Shown here in pieces: positions 53,986 through 62,620 of a stretch of DNA of 64,000 nucleotides (positions within the stretch are counted from its first letter, which is position 1; each line of letters starts with the position of its first letter). The notes below the pieces were generated by a model. The model was not told the DNA's origin, did not search any database, and saw only the letters and a list, made by a program, of their open reading frames with translations. A program made the translations under genes and the position numbers. The stretch is from Pectobacterium aquaticum (GTDB lineage: Bacteria > Pseudomonadota > Gammaproteobacteria > Enterobacterales > Enterobacteriaceae). The DNA lies in assembly GCF_003382565.3 (NCBI RefSeq), contig NZ_CP086253.1, positions 1,798,001 through 1,862,000 on the forward strand, in the 5' to 3' direction.

Positions 53986-54951
53986 ATGACTTCATTTCCC
54001 GAACATAACGCGGCGGAACCACCGGGCAAGGCCAGACTCTGGTTTCGCGTACTCATCGCGCGCTGGCGTCAAAAACACGGGCGCAAGCTGGTCATCGCGC
54101 TGCCGTATCTGTGGCTGCTGCTGCTGTTTATGCTGCCGTTCCTGATCGTGTTCAAAATCAGTCTTGCAGAGATGGCGCGGGCGATTCCACCTTATACCGA
54201 TCTGGTTTCGTGGCTGGACGGCAAGTTGGATATTTCCCTGAACCTTGGGAACTACCTGCATTTGTTGGACGATCCGCTGTATTTCGATGCCTATATGCAA
54301 TCGCTTCAGGTTGCTGCTGTGTCGACGCTGTGCTGTCTGTTTATTGGTTACCCACTAGCCTGGGCGGTAGCGCACAGTAAACCGTCAACGCGTAATATCC
54401 TGTTGTTGCTGGTGATTCTTCCATCGTGGACGTCATTCCTGATTCGCGTCTACGCCTGGATGGGGATTCTGAAAAATAACGGAATCCTGAATAACTTCCT
54501 GCTGTGGTTGGGCGCGATCGATGAACCGCTGGTCATTCTGCACACCAATTTGGCGGTTTATATCGGCGTCGTGTACTCCTATCTGCCGTTTATGGTGTTG
54601 CCGATCTATACCGCGCTGATGCGGCTGGACTATTCGTTGGTTGAAGCGTCGTTGGATCTGGGCGCGCGACCGCTGAAAACTTTCTTCAGTGTGATCGTTC
54701 CCTTAACGAAAGGCGGAATTATTGCGGGCTCGATGCTGGTCTTCATCCCTGCGGTGGGGGAGTACGTGATTCCAGAACTGCTCGGTGGGCCGGACAGCAT
54801 TATGATTGGCCGTATTCTGTGGCAGGAATTCTTCAATAACCGCGACTGGCCGGTAGCTTCTGCCGTTGCCGTCGTCATGCTGCTGCTGTTGATTATGCCG
54901 ATTATCTGGTTCCACAAACATCAGAGTAAAACGGCGGAGGGTGAGGCGTGA
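53986..54951 (+). CDS. potH: Putrescine ABC importer permease PotH
   Basis: This 321-residue inner-membrane permease (E. coli 317) has six helices and an EAA loop near EASLDLGARPLKTFFSVIVPL. With PotI it forms the putrescine channel. It starts 14 bases after potG with GCGAGGAAG as ribosome site, and its stop overlaps potI by four bases. Confidence 0.96.
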   Translation: MTSFPEHNAAEPPGKARLWFRVLIARWRQKHGRKLVIALPYLWLLLLFMLPFLIVFKISLAEMARAIPPYTDLVSWLDGKLDISLNLGNYLHLLDDPLYFDAYMQSLQVAAVSTLCCLFIGYPLAWAVAHSKPSTRNILLLLVILPSWTSFLIRVYAWMGILKNNGILNNFLLWLGAIDEPLVILHTNLAVYIGVVYSYLPFMVLPIYTALMRLDYSLVEASLDLGARPLKTFFSVIVPLTKGGIIAGSMLVFIPAVGEYVIPELLGGPDSIMIGRILWQEFFNNRDWPVASAVAVVMLLLLIMPIIWFHKHQSKTAEGEA

Positions 54952-55793
54952 ATAATTTACCTGTCGTTCGCTCACCGTGGCGTATTGTGATTTTGGTGCT
55001 GTGCTTTACGTTCCTCTATGCGCCGATGCTGATGCTGGTGATCTACTCGTTCAACAGTTCCAAGCTAGTGACTGTATGGGCTGGCTGGTCAACACGTTGG
55101 TACGTCGAGTTGTTCCACAATACGGCGATGATCAGCGCGGTGCTCCTGAGCCTGACGATTGCTGCCGCCTCGGCCACGATGGCCGTGATTCTTGGGACGA
55201 TCGCTGCCGTGGTCATGGTGCGTTTTGGCCGTTTCCGTGGCTCCAATGGGTTTGCTTTTATGCTGACAGCGCCGCTGGTCATGCCGGATGTGATCACCGG
55301 TCTGTCGCTGCTGCTGCTCTTTGTTGCATTAGGGCATGCCATTGGCTGGCCAGCAGAACGAGGAATGTTCACCATCTGGCTGGCGCACGTCACGTTCTGT
55401 ACCGCGTATGTCACCGTGGTGATCAGCGCTCGCCTGCGTGAGCTTGATCGTTCGATTGAAGAAGCGGCGATGGATCTGGGGGCGAATCCGCTCAAGGTGT
55501 TCTTCATTATCACGGTGCCGATGATTGCTCCCGCGCTGCTTTCCGGCTGGCTGCTGGCGTTTACGCTGTCGTTAGACGATTTGGTTATCGCCAGCTTCGT
55601 AGCTGGGCCCGGCTCGACAACGTTGCCAATGCTGGTGTTCTCCAGCGTCAGAATGGGCGTTAATCCACAAATTAACGCCTTGGCTTCCCTGATATTGTTA
55701 GTCGTTGGTATTATTGGGTTTATCGCCTGGTGGTTTATGGCGAGAGCAGAGAAACAGCGCTATCGCGATATGCAAAAAGCGAGACGCGGCTGA
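54948..55793 (+). CDS. potI: Putrescine ABC importer permease PotI
   Basis: This 281-residue permease (also 281 in E. coli) has six helices and the EAA loop EEAAMDLGANPLKVFFIITVPM. It is the second channel subunit of the PotFGHI putrescine importer. It is translationally coupled to potH by a four-base overlap, and a terminator follows about 40 bases after its stop. Confidence 0.96.
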   Translation: MNNLPVVRSPWRIVILVLCFTFLYAPMLMLVIYSFNSSKLVTVWAGWSTRWYVELFHNTAMISAVLLSLTIAAASATMAVILGTIAAVVMVRFGRFRGSNGFAFMLTAPLVMPDVITGLSLLLLFVALGHAIGWPAERGMFTIWLAHVTFCTAYVTVVISARLRELDRSIEEAAMDLGANPLKVFFIITVPMIAPALLSGWLLAFTLSLDDLVIASFVAGPGSTTLPMLVFSSVRMGVNPQINALASLILLVVGIIGFIAWWFMARAEKQRYRDMQKARRG

Positions 55794-55834
55794 TTCGATT
55801 TCTCATCGTAATTTGTTAGCCTAGCGAAGATTTC

Positions 55835-55873
55835 CAGCAACGCCGCCAGAGTATGGGGGCGTTGCTGTTTTAT
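55835..55873 (+). terminator. Rho-independent terminator of potFGHI
   Basis: CAGCAACGCC (55835-55844) pairs with GGCGTTGCTG (55858-55867), followed by TTTTAT. Confidence 0.88.
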
Positions 55874-55982
55874 ATCAGCATCACGTTTTATATTGGCGCC
55901 GGATTCTATAGTGGTGCTGTATTTTTGGCGGGTAAATGCCGCATGAAGGGAGAGCGTTGAAATTCTGTACACGAAGAAGGAA

Positions 55983-56435
55983 ATGACACAACGCAAAGTT
56001 TATGCCCCGGTGCCAGTGATGGTGGCGGGGATTGCGATTATTGCTACTCGTGTTTTGGGGATTCTGCTGCTTGTCTGGGAGCTAGGGTTCAGCGATTTGA
56101 GCGGCTGGATTGGCAGCAACGCGGAGTCTTGGGATTCGACGCTGGTGTTACTGCTATCGCTGGTTATCGTCGGCGTTGAAATTCGCTGTGGCTTTGCCGT
56201 TTTGGCCGGAGTGAACTGGGGGCGATGGGGTTATGTGGTCTGTCAGGCCATCGTGGTGTGTTACCTGCTGCTGGCGTCGCTGAGTGAATTTATGCCAGCG
56301 ATATTCCATATCTCAGGAGAGAACAACGCTGCCGTGCTGCATCAGCTCCTGCTGCAAAAAATTCCAGATCTTCTGGTGATTGTTTTACTGTTTCTGCCAC
56401 GACGCAGTAAGCGCTTCTTTATGCGTCAGAAATAG
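55983..56435 (+). CDS. ybjO: Inner membrane protein YbjO
   Basis: This 150-residue protein (E. coli 162) has about four membrane helices. The end of the chain (LLQKIPDLLVIVLLFLPRRSKRFF) matches the E. coli family. Function unknown (DUF2593). AGAAGG lies only two bases before the ATG at 55983, unusually close. It sits between potFGHI and rlmC, as in E. coli. Confidence 0.87.
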   Translation: MTQRKVYAPVPVMVAGIAIIATRVLGILLLVWELGFSDLSGWIGSNAESWDSTLVLLLSLVIVGVEIRCGFAVLAGVNWGRWGYVVCQAIVVCYLLLASLSEFMPAIFHISGENNAAVLHQLLLQKIPDLLVIVLLFLPRRSKRFFMRQK

Positions 56436-56559
56436 ACATTTCTCTCTTATAAGCCAATCTGGCCGCTGGCGTCGCCCATAAATCGGCAAAAGGTCGCAGG
56501 GTGACGCCGTCAGAGTGATATAATCCTCACATTCCGTATTTTTTAATAGTTAGATTTCT

Positions 56560-57693
56560 ATGCATTGTGCCCGCTACAGCACGGGAACCTGTCGTTCCTG
56601 CCAATGGTTGGAAAAAGCCTACCCTCAGCAATTGTCTGATAAGCAGCAGCATCTTGAAGGTTTGCTGCAACCGCACGCTGTGCAGTGCTGGTTGCCCGTG
56701 CAACCTTCTGCGCAGTCTGCATTTCGTAATAAAGCTAAAATGGTGGTGAGCGGCAGCGTGGAACGCCCGCTGCTGGGGATGCTGCATCGTGATGGAACGG
56801 CGGTGGATCTCTGCGATTGCCCGCTTTATCCGTCCAGCTTTGCGCCGGTTTTCGACGTGCTTAAAGTCTTCATCGCAAGGGCAGGGCTGACGCCTTATAA
56901 CGTGGCTCGACGTCGCGGGGAACTGAAACACCTGCTACTGACGGAAAGTACGCAGCGCGGTGCGTTCATGCTGCGCTTTGTCTTGCGCTCAGAAACCAAG
57001 CTGGCGCAGTTGCGAGCCGCATTGCCGTGGCTACAGCAGCAATTGCCTCAGCTTGAGGTCATATCCGCCAATATTCAGCCTGTGCATCAGGCGATTATGG
57101 AAGGGAAAACGGAGATTATCCTGAGTGACGCAGCCGCATTGGCTGAACAATTCAATCAGGTGCCGCTGTATATCCGCCCACAAAGCTTTTTCCAGACGAA
57201 CCCGCAGGTGGCAGCCGCGCTGTATGCGACGGCACGTGATTGGGTAGCAGAGTTGGATATTACTAGCATGTGGGATCTGTTTTGCGGGGTAGGGGGTTTT
57301 GGCCTGCACTGTGCATCATCGGAGATGCGTCTGACGGGGATTGAAATCAGCGCTGAGGCGATAGCCTGCGCGCGTCGCTCTGCGGAACAGTTAGGGTTGA
57401 AGCAGGTGGAGTTTCAGGCGCTGGATTCAACGCAGTTCGCGACGGCTAAAGCGGAAATCCCGGATCTGGTGTTGGTCAATCCGCCGCGCCGCGGTATCGG
57501 CAGCGAACTGTGTGCCTACCTGAGTCGCATGACACCAGACTATATTCTCTATTCCAGCTGTAACGCGGAAAGCATGGCGAAAGACATGACAGAGCTGACG
57601 AATTACCGAGCGCTGCGCGTACAGCTGTTCGATATGTTCCCTCATACGGCGCACTACGAAGTACTGACGTTACTGAAGCGTGAGGATGGCTAA
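56560..57693 (+). CDS. rlmC: 23S rRNA m5U747 methyltransferase RlmC (RumB)
   Basis: This 377-residue enzyme (E. coli 375) methylates uracil 747 of 23S rRNA. It has N-terminal cysteines for an Fe-S cluster (HCARYSTGTCRSC, CDCPLYP), a SAM-binding motif DLFCGVGGFG and the catalytic NPPRRG and YSSCNAES motifs with the nucleophilic cysteine. It retains its E. coli position before artJ. The gap after it contains a large inverted repeat. Confidence 0.96.
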   Translation: MHCARYSTGTCRSCQWLEKAYPQQLSDKQQHLEGLLQPHAVQCWLPVQPSAQSAFRNKAKMVVSGSVERPLLGMLHRDGTAVDLCDCPLYPSSFAPVFDVLKVFIARAGLTPYNVARRRGELKHLLLTESTQRGAFMLRFVLRSETKLAQLRAALPWLQQQLPQLEVISANIQPVHQAIMEGKTEIILSDAAALAEQFNQVPLYIRPQSFFQTNPQVAAALYATARDWVAELDITSMWDLFCGVGGFGLHCASSEMRLTGIEISAEAIACARRSAEQLGLKQVEFQALDSTQFATAKAEIPDLVLVNPPRRGIGSELCAYLSRMTPDYILYSSCNAESMAKDMTELTNYRALRVQLFDMFPHTAHYEVLTLLKREDG

Positions 57694-57736
57694 GGCAAAG
57701 TCAGGACATCTGAATGCTTTGCGGGATTTGCTATAA

Positions 57737-57889
57737 AAGGCGTAAAAAATTATGCATCGGTGGGCTTGACCGCCGAGTGAGCGGCATGGATGCCGCGAAA
57801 GTCAGTGCCGCGTCGGGAACGCGTCACTGGCGGCTCGATTAGCGGTCATGAACGCCGATGGGACCGCGCAGCGGCATAATTCACGCCTT
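57737..57889. repeat. 153-bp nested inverted-repeat element
   Basis: Outer arms AAGGCGT..AATTATGC (57737-57755) and GCATAATT.ACGCCTT (57874-57889) pair. Inside, CATCGGTG (57755-57762) pairs with CGCCGATG (57863-57870), GACCGCC with GGCGG..GCGGTC, and two hairpins are nested: GCGGCAT/ATGCCGC (57781-57796) and CAGTG.CGCGT/ACGCG.CACTG (57803-57829). The layout suggests a multi-branched fold. I do not recognise the family; it is not ERIC, BOX or REP in sequence. Confidence 0.7.
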
Positions 57890-57902
57890 CAAAGCCAGAG
57901 GT

Positions 57903-57932
57903 CAAGGAGCTGCGGCGGTTGAGCGCTCCTTG
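57903..57932. repeat. Hairpin next to the nested element
   Basis: CAAGGAGC (57903-57910) and GCTCCTTG (57925-57932) form a perfect 8-bp stem with a 14-nt loop. No U tract follows on either strand, so it is not a standard terminator. It may belong to the neighbouring element. Confidence 0.55.
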
Positions 57933-58023
57933 TCGGGCGTGTGATGAAATGACAAAAGAATACTGTAATTAACACGCACGAAACCTTTGGACTATCTGAC
58001 ATGGAATAGTGGAAGCGTTTAAT

Positions 58024-58046
58024 AACGCGGTGTATCACACCGCGTT
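58024..58046 (-). terminator. Probable terminator of artJ
   Basis: AACGCGGTGT (58024-58033) and ACACCGCGTT (58037-58046) form a 10-bp stem with a 3-nt loop, 15 bases after the artJ stop. The minus-strand tail ATTAAACG is only partly U-rich. Confidence 0.65.
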
Positions 58047-58060
58047 AAGCTAAGTGGATC

Positions 58061-58792
58061 TTATTGCGGGAACCACTTGTCGTTGATGGTTTTGTAAGTG
58101 CCGTCCGCTTTGATGGCATCCAGCGCTTTATTTAACTTCTCCAGCAGCGCCTTGTCATCGGGACGAACGGCGATGCCCAGTCCGGTGCCGAAGTATTCTG
58201 CGTCAGTCACATGTTCGCCAACCGTTGCCAGTTCAGGGTTCGTTTTAATCCACTCGTTGACAACAGCGGTATCACCGAATACGCCATCAATACGGCCATT
58301 TTTCAGATCCAGAACCGCGTTCTGGTAGCTGTCATAAGAGACAGTTTGCACTTCCTGGTGCTTATCATGCATGTACTTCTGGTGCGTCGTGCCGTTTTCC
58401 ATCCCAATGCGTTTGCCCTTCATCGCGGCGAAGTCGCTGAATTTCCCTTTTTGCGCGATAACCACAGCAGAGTTGGCATAGTAAGGTTGCGTGAACGCGA
58501 CCTGCTTGCTGCGCTCGGGGGTGATATCCATACCGGAAATCACTGCGTCATAGCGGCGGAATTTCAGTGCAGGGATCAGGCTGTCAAACGCCTGATTGGT
58601 GAACGTACAAGTCGCTTGCATTTGCTTACACAGCGCTTTCGCCAGATCCATATCGAAACCGACGATTTCGTTACTGGCATCCAGTGACTCAAATGGCGGG
58701 TAGGTGGCTGATGACGCAAAACGGATGGTGTCTGCGGCGGTGGCGCTGAAGGCAATTCCTGCCAGTAACGTGGCGAGCACTAATTTTTTCAT
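58061..58792 (-). CDS. artJ: Arginine-binding protein ArtJ
   Basis: This 243-residue periplasmic binding protein (also 243 in E. coli) has a signal peptide (MKKLVLATLLAGIAFSATAA) and an SBP family 3 domain with FDMDLAKALCKQM. E. coli ArtJ binds L-arginine with high specificity and feeds ArtQMP. It is transcribed on its own, downstream of artM, behind a candidate pair of ArgR boxes, as in E. coli. It is a paralogue of ArtI in the same window. Confidence 0.95.
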   Translation of the reverse strand: MKKLVLATLLAGIAFSATAADTIRFASSATYPPFESLDASNEIVGFDMDLAKALCKQMQATCTFTNQAFDSLIPALKFRRYDAVISGMDITPERSKQVAFTQPYYANSAVVIAQKGKFSDFAAMKGKRIGMENGTTHQKYMHDKHQEVQTVSYDSYQNAVLDLKNGRIDGVFGDTAVVNEWIKTNPELATVGEHVTDAEYFGTGLGIAVRPDDKALLEKLNKALDAIKADGTYKTINDKWFPQ

Positions 58793-58872
58793 TACCTACT
58801 CCTGTTTTTCTTATATTGATAAATATAGTTGTGCGGAAGGGTTCCGACGTCATGGCGATTACCATGCCATCG

Positions 58873-58911
58873 ATTGAATTTATATGCAATTAAAATGATT
58901 AATGAGTCGAT
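58873..58911. promoter_or_regulatory. Candidate pair of ArgR boxes upstream of artJ
   Basis: Box 1 ATTGAATTTATATGCAAT (58873-58890) matches the ARG box core TGAATWWWWATTCA at all but one position. Three bases later lies a weaker 18-bp box (58894-58911). The 3-bp spacing is that of ArgR hexamer sites. It lies 81 bases before the artJ start. Confidence 0.75.
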
Positions 58912-58939
58912 TTGTTGCGTGTTTTTACATCAGCACGCC

Positions 58940-58970
58940 ATAAAAAAAGCAGGCTATCAAAGCCTGCTTT
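58940..58970 (-). terminator. Rho-independent terminator of artPIQM
   Basis: AAAGCAGGCT (58946-58955) pairs with AGCCTGCTTT (58961-58970) with a 5-nt loop; on the minus strand a T run follows. Confidence 0.9.
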
Positions 58971-59005
58971 CTAAGCGAGTAATGCGCGGATAAATGCGAT
59001 AAGGA

Positions 59006-59674
59006 TTAATTACGGCGTTCGAATGCCAGTGAGCGACGCTCAACCCAGCGCATCAGCAACGTCAGTAACCCGTTGACGCACAGGTAGATAATCCCAGCGG
59101 CACCAAACACCATCACATCATACGTCCGGCCGTACATCAGTTGGCTGTAGCCCATGACTTCCATCAGCGTGATGGTGTAAGCCAGTGAGGTACTCTTAAA
59201 CACCAGCACCACTTCATTTGAATAAGAAGACAGCGCACGTTTAAACGCAAACGGCAGCAAAATACGTAATGTTTGCTTCTGATCCATGCCCAACGCGGCA
59301 CAGGATTGCCACTGTCCGGCAGGGATCGCTTTTACCGCACCATAGAACAGTTGCGTAGTATACGCTGCACTGTTGAGCGCCAGCGCCACCATCGCACACA
59401 GCCACGGTTGTGAAAGCAGGCTCCACAGCCAGGGGATTTGCTGGATAGAAGTAAACTGTCCGGGCCCATAGTAAATCAGGAAGATTTGCACCAGCAGCGG
59501 CGTACCGGTAAACAGCGTAATGTAGCCTTTCGCCAACAGCGATATGACCGGCGTTTTGAGCGTCAGTACCACAGTCAGCAGCAGTGATAGCACCAGTGCT
59601 ACGACGATGGAAACGGCAGTTAAGGTCAGGCTGGTATGCAGGCCTTTTACTAGCTCAGGTAAATAAGCGAGCAT
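59006..59674 (-). CDS. artM: Arginine ABC importer permease ArtM
   Basis: This 222-residue permease (also 222 in E. coli) has five helices of the HisQM type and the loop AIPAGQWQSCAALGMDQKQTLRILLPFAFK. With ArtQ it forms the arginine channel. Its start overlaps the artQ stop by one base. It is last in the artP-artI-artQ-artM operon. Confidence 0.95.
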   Translation of the reverse strand: MLAYLPELVKGLHTSLTLTAVSIVVALVLSLLLTVVLTLKTPVISLLAKGYITLFTGTPLLVQIFLIYYGPGQFTSIQQIPWLWSLLSQPWLCAMVALALNSAAYTTQLFYGAVKAIPAGQWQSCAALGMDQKQTLRILLPFAFKRALSSYSNEVVLVFKSTSLAYTITLMEVMGYSQLMYGRTYDVMVFGAAGIIYLCVNGLLTLLMRWVERRSLAFERRN

Positions 59675-60390
59675 CAGGAAGGCCTCCGCTCAAAACGCGT
59701 GGTGCGCAGTTCAATGCGTTTCAGCACATATTGACTTAACAGCGTAATAATCAAATAGATCGCCGCCGCGACAACGTACCAGGTGAAGGGCTCTTGCGTC
59801 CGTGTCGCAATACTTTTGGTTTGCAGCATCAAATCGTTCACGCTGATCAGCGACACCAGCGCGGTATCTTTTAGCAATACCAGCCACTGATTGCCTAACC
59901 CCGGCAGGGCGTGACGCCACATCTGCGGCATGATCAGACGGAAAAAGATCGCGGATTTACTGAGCCCCAGCGCCTGACCCGATTCCCATTGCCCTTGCGG
60001 GACGGCTTTCAGCGCGCCGCGCAGCGTTTGGGAGGCGTAGGCCGCATACAGCAGCGCCAGCGCAATGACGCCGCACAGGAATGGGCTGATTTCAAACATG
60101 CCGATATCCAGTTTTACCGGAATCTGCACGATGAAGAGATTCAGAGTAAAACCGTCTGCCAGCATCATCAGCAGTTGAGAAGAGCCGAAATAGATGAACA
60201 GCACGACCAGAATTTCTGGCAGGCCGCGCAACAGCGTCACGACGGCGGTTCCCGTCCAGCTAACGGCTTTCCAGCGGACAGTTTCCCAAACGGCAAACAG
60301 CATCGCCAGCACGAGGCCGAGCACCAGTGCACAAACGGCAAGGCCGACGGTCATCCCGGCGGCGCTTGCAAGAGGTTGAAATTCAATCAT
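59674..60390 (-). CDS. artQ: Arginine ABC importer permease ArtQ
   Basis: This 238-residue permease (also 238 in E. coli) is of the HisQM type, with AVPQGQWESGQALGLSKSAIFFRLIMPQ as the EAA-like loop. It lies 11 bases after artI and overlaps artM by one base. It forms the membrane channel with ArtM. Confidence 0.95.
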   Translation of the reverse strand: MIEFQPLASAAGMTVGLAVCALVLGLVLAMLFAVWETVRWKAVSWTGTAVVTLLRGLPEILVVLFIYFGSSQLLMMLADGFTLNLFIVQIPVKLDIGMFEISPFLCGVIALALLYAAYASQTLRGALKAVPQGQWESGQALGLSKSAIFFRLIMPQMWRHALPGLGNQWLVLLKDTALVSLISVNDLMLQTKSIATRTQEPFTWYVVAAAIYLIITLLSQYVLKRIELRTTRFERRPS

Positions 60391-60401
60391 TGAGCGTCAG
60401 A

Positions 60402-61133
60402 TTACTGCTGGAACCATTTTTTGTAGATGGTCTCGTAAGTACCATCTTGCTTGATTTTGTTGAGCGCATCGTCGAATTTTTTCAGCAGCTCATCGTTGTT
60501 CTGGCGCACGGCGATGCCCAGACCGATACCGAAGTAACCTTTATCCGTCACCTTCTGGCCTACGGTTGCCAGCGCATCGTTCTGCTTCAGCCATTCGTTA
60601 ACCACGGCGGTATCACCGAACACGGCATCCAGACGACCATTTTTCAGATCCAGCACGGCATTCTGGTAGCTGTCGTAAGGCACAGTTTTGATATCGCTAT
60701 GCTTTTCCATCAGGTATTTCTGGTGGGTAGTGCCATTCTGTACGCCAACGCGCTTTCCTGTCAGCGCGGCGATATCGGCAACTTTCCCTTTCTGGGCAAT
60801 AAACTGAGCGGAGTTATCGTAGTAAGGCTGAGTGAATGACACCTGCTGCTGGCGTTCCGGCGTAATATCCATTCCCGCGATGACGGCTTCAAAACGACGG
60901 AATTTCAAACCGGGGATCAGACTGTCGAAGGCCTGATTGCTGAACGTACAGGTCGCCTGCATTTCTTTGCACAGTGCATTCGCTAGATCGATATCAAAAC
61001 CTTGGATCTGGTTATTGGCATCGACAAATTCGAACGGAGGGTAGGAGGCTTCAGTCGCGAAACGGATGGTATCTGCGGCGTTAGCAGAGGCGGCACCAAC
61101 GGCGAATAAGGCTGCAACAATCAATTTTTTCAT
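60402..61133 (-). CDS. artI: Arginine/basic amino-acid binding protein ArtI
   Basis: This 243-residue periplasmic protein has a signal peptide (MKKLIVAALFAVGAASANAA) and an SBP family 3 domain very like ArtJ of this window (FDIDLANALCKEM). It serves the ArtPQM transporter; in E. coli its exact ligand is less sure than that of ArtJ. The start at 61133 follows AGGA at eight bases; a longer frame from 61157 would overlap artP. Order artP-artI-artQ-artM matches E. coli. Confidence 0.94.
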   Translation of the reverse strand: MKKLIVAALFAVGAASANAADTIRFATEASYPPFEFVDANNQIQGFDIDLANALCKEMQATCTFSNQAFDSLIPGLKFRRFEAVIAGMDITPERQQQVSFTQPYYDNSAQFIAQKGKVADIAALTGKRVGVQNGTTHQKYLMEKHSDIKTVPYDSYQNAVLDLKNGRLDAVFGDTAVVNEWLKQNDALATVGQKVTDKGYFGIGLGIAVRQNNDELLKKFDDALNKIKQDGTYETIYKKWFQQ

Positions 61134-61153
61134 TATCATTTTCCTGATAGTAA

Positions 61154-61882
61154 TCAATGTGACAAATAACCAGCGAATTCAGGCGTCTGCGGTTGGGTAA
61201 AGTGCGTCGCATCCCCTTGTTCAACGATGCGGCCGTTTTCCATATACACCACACGACTGGCCGTTTTACGGGCAAATTCAACTTCGTGGGTCACAATCAC
61301 CTGCGTAATCCCGGTTTCTGCCAATTCACGAATGATGTTGACGACCTGAGCGGTAATTTCAGGGTCCAGCGCGGCAGTGGGCTCATCAAATAGCAGAACC
61401 TGAGGTTCCATCATCAGCGCACGGGCAATCGCGACACGCTGTTGCTGCCCGCCAGAAAGATGGAGAGGGAAGCGATCGGCAAAGTCATTGAGGCGCAGAC
61501 GTGTTAGCAGTTTGTTCGCCCGCGCTTTCGCTTCTTCTTTACTCAGTCCCAGCACGCGGCAGGGCGCTTCGATAAGATTCTGCACCACGGTCAAATGCGG
61601 CCACAAATTATATTGTTGGAACACCATTCCGACGTTCTGACGCAATTCACGGATCGCGCTGTCGGATGGCGTGCGCTGAAAATCAAACTGATTACCGGCG
61701 ATGGAAAGCTTGCCAGAACGCGGCATTTCCAACAGATTAAGAACGCGTATCAGCGAGCTCTTTCCCGCACCGCTGGGACCAAGGAGCACGAGCGTTTCAC
61801 CCGCAGGACAATCGAGGGTGATATCAAATAGTGCCTGGTATGTGCCGTAGAAACAGTTAATGCCGTTTAGTTGAATACTCAT
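61154..61882 (-). CDS. artP: Arginine ABC importer ATPase ArtP
   Basis: This 242-residue ATPase (also 242 in E. coli) has Walker A GPSGAGKSS, signature LSGGQQQR and Walker B VLLFDEPTAALD. It energises arginine uptake through ArtQM. The start MSIQLNGINCFYG at 61882 matches E. coli; the frame stays open 38 codons upstream without similarity. Candidate ArgR boxes overlap its start region. Confidence 0.96.
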   Translation of the reverse strand: MSIQLNGINCFYGTYQALFDITLDCPAGETLVLLGPSGAGKSSLIRVLNLLEMPRSGKLSIAGNQFDFQRTPSDSAIRELRQNVGMVFQQYNLWPHLTVVQNLIEAPCRVLGLSKEEAKARANKLLTRLRLNDFADRFPLHLSGGQQQRVAIARALMMEPQVLLFDEPTAALDPEITAQVVNIIRELAETGITQVIVTHEVEFARKTASRVVYMENGRIVEQGDATHFTQPQTPEFAGYLSH

Positions 61883-61908
61883 GCGTAAGAATTGAATAGA
61901 CATTGATG
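61870..61908. promoter_or_regulatory. Candidate pair of ArgR boxes at the artP start
   Basis: GTTGAATACTCATGCGTA (61870-61887) and ATTGAATAGACATTGATG (61891-61908) each carry TGAAT and a partial AT-rich right arm, separated by exactly three bases. The first covers the artP start codon (61880-61882). The second is the better match (one mismatch in the core). Confidence 0.6.
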
Positions 61909-62111
61909 CGGCGAATGTTAACGTCGGCAGAATAGTTATGCAATCACCGTGGGTTAAAATTTGCCAATAAGCGATTTGTTGATTAAATAATAGCACAAAA
62001 TAGCGGCTTACAATCTGGGCGCCCGCTTTCTCATAGCGGGTGCTAACAGTACCGCCGACTTATATTTACGTGTACTTAACATTCATTAGAAAAGCAGTGA
62101 AAGGAGACGAC

Positions 62112-62435
62112 ATGCAATTATCCACCACGCCAAGTCTGGAAGGTTTCACCATCACTGAATATTGTGGCGTCGTGACCGGCGAAGCCATCCTGGGCGCGAA
62201 CATCTTCCGGGACTTTTTTGCCAGCATCCGCGATGTCGTTGGCGGCCGGTCTGGTGCCTATGAGAAGGAGCTACGTAAGGCGCGGCAGATTGCGTTCAAA
62301 GAGTTACAGGAGCAAGCCGAAGATTTAGGGGCGAATGCCGTGGTAGGCATCGATCTTGACTATGAAACCGTCGGGAAGGACGGCAGTATGCTGATGGTGA
62401 CCGTGAGCGGTACCGCAGTAAAAGTTCGCCGCTAG
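62112..62435 (+). CDS. ybjQ: YbjQ (UPF0145) family protein
   Basis: This 107-residue protein (also 107 in E. coli) has the UPF0145/YbjQ domain, with GVVTGEAILGANIFRDFFASIRD and ANAVVGIDLDYE. It forms pentamers in known structures; the function is unknown and a metal-binding role was suggested. The start at 62112 has AAGGAG upstream. In E. coli it follows ybjP, which is absent here. Confidence 0.93.
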   Translation: MQLSTTPSLEGFTITEYCGVVTGEAILGANIFRDFFASIRDVVGGRSGAYEKELRKARQIAFKELQEQAEDLGANAVVGIDLDYETVGKDGSMLMVTVSGTAVKVRR

Positions 62436-62440
62436 CAGCT

Positions 62441-62567
<127 letters not shown>

Positions 62568-62620
62568 TATAGTGAGTTGGCGAAGAGATGGTGTGGAAGA
62601 ACGTATAGAGTGGAATAACG

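Larger units (their letters stand above)
57694..58060. other. Intergenic region rlmC-artJ with structured element
   Basis: This 367-bp gap between convergent rlmC and artJ holds the nested inverted repeat 57737-57889, a separate hairpin (57903-57932) and the probable artJ terminator (58024-58046). No ORF of note is present. Confidence 0.7.
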
